Shown here piece after piece: positions 62,783 to 64,000 of a stretch of 64,000 nt of DNA. The stretch is taken from contig NZ_WHOB01000017.1 of assembly GCF_013141775.1 (NCBI RefSeq), forward strand, positions 46,745-110,744, in the 5' to 3' direction. The DNA is from Paenibacillus phytohabitans (GTDB taxonomy: Bacteria; Bacillota; Bacilli; Paenibacillales; Paenibacillaceae). The position numbers and the translations under genes are program-made. How positions within the stretch are numbered: position 1 is the first letter of the stretch; every line of letters begins with the position of its first letter. The notes under the pieces were generated by a model. The model was not told the origin of the DNA. It searched no databases and was given only the letters and a program-made list of their open reading frames with translations.

Positions 62783-63205
62783 TCTTAAATCCTCCTACAA
62801 TTTATTTGATACTGCCTGTACTACCATACCCCTATAATACTTTACTCTTTACTGCTCTCTTGGACATGCCTGACAGCCGTCTGGCAACATAAGATTAGAT
62901 TCCTGCCCTAACAGGCAGAACTCATTGGATTAGCTATGTATGTTTCTTTGCCTTAATTCTTTTACCTACACTATCTTTAAACGAACCGACAATAATCATA
63001 ATGAGATCAATTAGTAGTACTTCATTTTGGGTTTTTTCCCACAATACTATCCCTAAGTTAAAATATGTATCTCTTTATCTATCGGAAGAATAGGGAACAA
63101 TTGTTAATCCTCATCTTAGAACGAAAAAAGACACCCTTAAGGTGTCTTCGCTGGTACTTCATATCCATGTTTCCGATTTCCACTTGAAAATCTCTGTTAT
63201 ACTCA
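62783..63205. other. 423-bp AT-rich gap with a GACACC hairpin
   Basis: Only a terminator-like hairpin (63124-63148) is recognised, about 60 bases after the end of the 84-residue gene on the minus strand. No gene or other structure is seen. Confidence 0.55.
63124..63148 (-). terminator. GACACC-type terminator of the 84-residue gene
   Basis: GACACC (63130-63135) pairs with GGTGTC (63141-63146); on the minus strand six T follow. Confidence 0.8.
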
Positions 63206-63460
63206 TCAGGACCCTCTAATCCCGACATATCGTTCTCGCGCTACAACCTCAGGGCGGGAGGTGTGAAAGAAACAATACTCTCTGTGAGGGTCACCCTGGT
63301 GCAGTTCACTATACCGCTTCAATGCTTTGGTAGAATCCTCATAGGAGTCGATCACGGACATTTCTTTAATAAATCGCTGGCCTTCCTTGGAATGGGCCTT
63401 AGTCGCCTCAAGAATGACCCATTCATTAGGGAAACGCTCCTGAACTTCATCCCATCGCAT
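63206..63460 (-). CDS. Small conserved protein of unknown function
   Basis: The 84-residue protein starts at ATG 63460 after GGAGGG. It follows the pattern MxWDEVQERFPNEWVILEATKAHS ... EMSVIDSYEDSTKALKRYSELHQGDPHREYCFFHTSRPE, a small Firmicute family that often precedes a clan-AA aspartic protease gene. The gene downstream on this strand is not a protease. The function is unknown; it may be a toxin-antitoxin or regulatory partner. I rely on recalled pattern only. Confidence 0.6.
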   Translation of the reverse strand: MRWDEVQERFPNEWVILEATKAHSKEGQRFIKEMSVIDSYEDSTKALKRYSELHQGDPHREYCFFHTSRPEVVARERYVGIRGS

Positions 63461-63515
63461 CTTGGACCCTCCGGTTAAAAAATTACTATTATTATAGCAT
63501 ATCAGGTGGTATCTT

Positions 63516-63914
63516 CTAAACCAGAGTCAGACCTCCACCCGATCTTTGAAGCTCTTTTATAAAGCGGTATCCCTCCAGAAATCCGATCACAAAAGCTTCT
63601 TCTTCGAGACCCTGTTCTGTGTTCATAGCCTCCTCCATGAATCCGTACAATTCACGTTGAGTCTCGTTTAAACTACTGTGCAGGCGATTGATTGCATAAG
63701 AAGACTCTTCGTTAACCTTCCGGATATGAGGATTGTTAGATCGCATTCCCCATATCTCAAGATGTCTTCTGGCAGCCACCTCGCTCAGTATTTCTCTCAT
63801 TCCATCAAGATAGGCATTTTCTAGTGCTTCAAATTCAGACAACATTTCTCTTTTCTTCGGAAAATGCTTTCTCACTGTGTCAATCCTTACCATTGATATA
63901 CGACAAGCTTCCAT
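63516..63914 (-). CDS. Small helical protein of unknown function
   Basis: The 132-residue protein starts at ATG 63914 with AAAGGGGG upstream. It is largely helical and charged (KKREMLSEFEALENAYLDGMREILSEVAARR, RLHSSLNETQRELYGFMEEAM) and ends in EEEAFVIGFLEGYRFIKELQ. No known motif is recognised. It lies 55 bases upstream of the 84-residue gene on the same strand, so the two may form one operon. Confidence 0.6.
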   Translation of the reverse strand: MEACRISMVRIDTVRKHFPKKREMLSEFEALENAYLDGMREILSEVAARRHLEIWGMRSNNPHIRKVNEESSYAINRLHSSLNETQRELYGFMEEAMNTEQGLEEEAFVIGFLEGYRFIKELQRSGGGLTLV

Positions 63915-64000
63915 TCCTTATTCCCCCTTTCAAATCTACAATACTAGTGTTTCCTATTTACTAGATTTAAAACAACAAACAGTGACAGGTAGCTGATTAT

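Noticed and set aside
1..64000. CRISPR arrays, prophage or integrative element
   Set aside because: No regularly spaced direct repeats with unique spacers, no integrase, terminase or transposase genes were seen; the tandem repeats present are short and uniform.

Overview
The window looks like chromosomal DNA of a Paenibacillus-type Firmicute. The signs are moderate GC content, strong AGGAGG ribosome-binding sites with frequent TTG/GTG starts, YesM/YesN-type two-component systems next to sugar ABC importers, many one-component AraC regulators, S-layer-homology anchored polysaccharidases, a LysM/GH18 spore-type hydrolase and a copper-amine-oxidase-N stalk protein. The species call is an inference from gene families; no rRNA is present. 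One tRNA gene (tRNA-Leu, CAG) is found. No CRISPR array, prophage, integrase or intact IS element was seen.

Layout. 1-3.4 kb: end of a LacI regulator, a 64-bp tandem repeat, then an N-acetylglucosamine-kinase-like protein and a GH4 6-phospho-glycosidase. 3.5-7.2 kb: lipoprotein, HIT hydrolase, AraC regulator divergent from a Gfo/Idh/MocA dehydrogenase. 7.3-13.3 kb: YesM/YesN sensor pair divergent from a sugar ABC importer (binding protein plus two permeases) with a CcpA-type cre site at its promoter. 13.4-24.8 kb: MATE exporter, tRNA-Leu, a large HTH fusion regulator, AraC-GyrI regulator, GNAT, a small glycine-rich protein, a LysM-GH18 hydrolase, a permuted GH3 beta-glucosidase and a small membrane protein. 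24.9-27.1 kb: radical SAM/DUF4130 DNA-metabolism pair whose promoter carries a perfect LexA (SOS) box. 27.2-35 kb: small HipA-neighbour-like gene, phosphoketolase, GntR/UTRA regulator, lipoprotein and GH94 cellobiose phosphorylase.

35.1-42.3 kb is the most striking region: an RNA-repair island made of Pnkp (kinase-phosphatase-ligase), Hen1 (RNA 3'-end 2'-O-methyltransferase) and an RlaP/YcgL-type nucleotidyltransferase on the minus strand, divergent from two overlapping WYL-domain regulators. Sealing and end-marking of cleaved RNA is established for the Pnkp/Hen1 families. Control by the WYL pair, and a role in recovery from toxin or phage RNA damage, are inferences.

42.4-59.1 kb: beta-propeller protein, a DUF6809 pseudogene, a secreted pectate lyase with a Pro-Thr linker, a DUF948 protein, and a polysaccharide-utilisation locus (ABC permeases LplB/LplC type, binding protein, GH130 phosphorylase, a 1618-residue PL8 lyase with discoidin, Ig-like and SLH domains) facing a membrane-bound AraC regulator. 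Both lyases have cre-like sites 40-50 bp upstream of their starts. 59.2-64 kb: two VOC proteins, an RBBP9-like hydrolase, a stalk-domain protein and two small unknown genes, in more AT-rich DNA with long intergenic gaps.

A short hairpin with arms GACACC/GGTGTC is reused as the terminator at six places. All start sites, promoters, operators and terminators were read by eye; no search or folding program was run.
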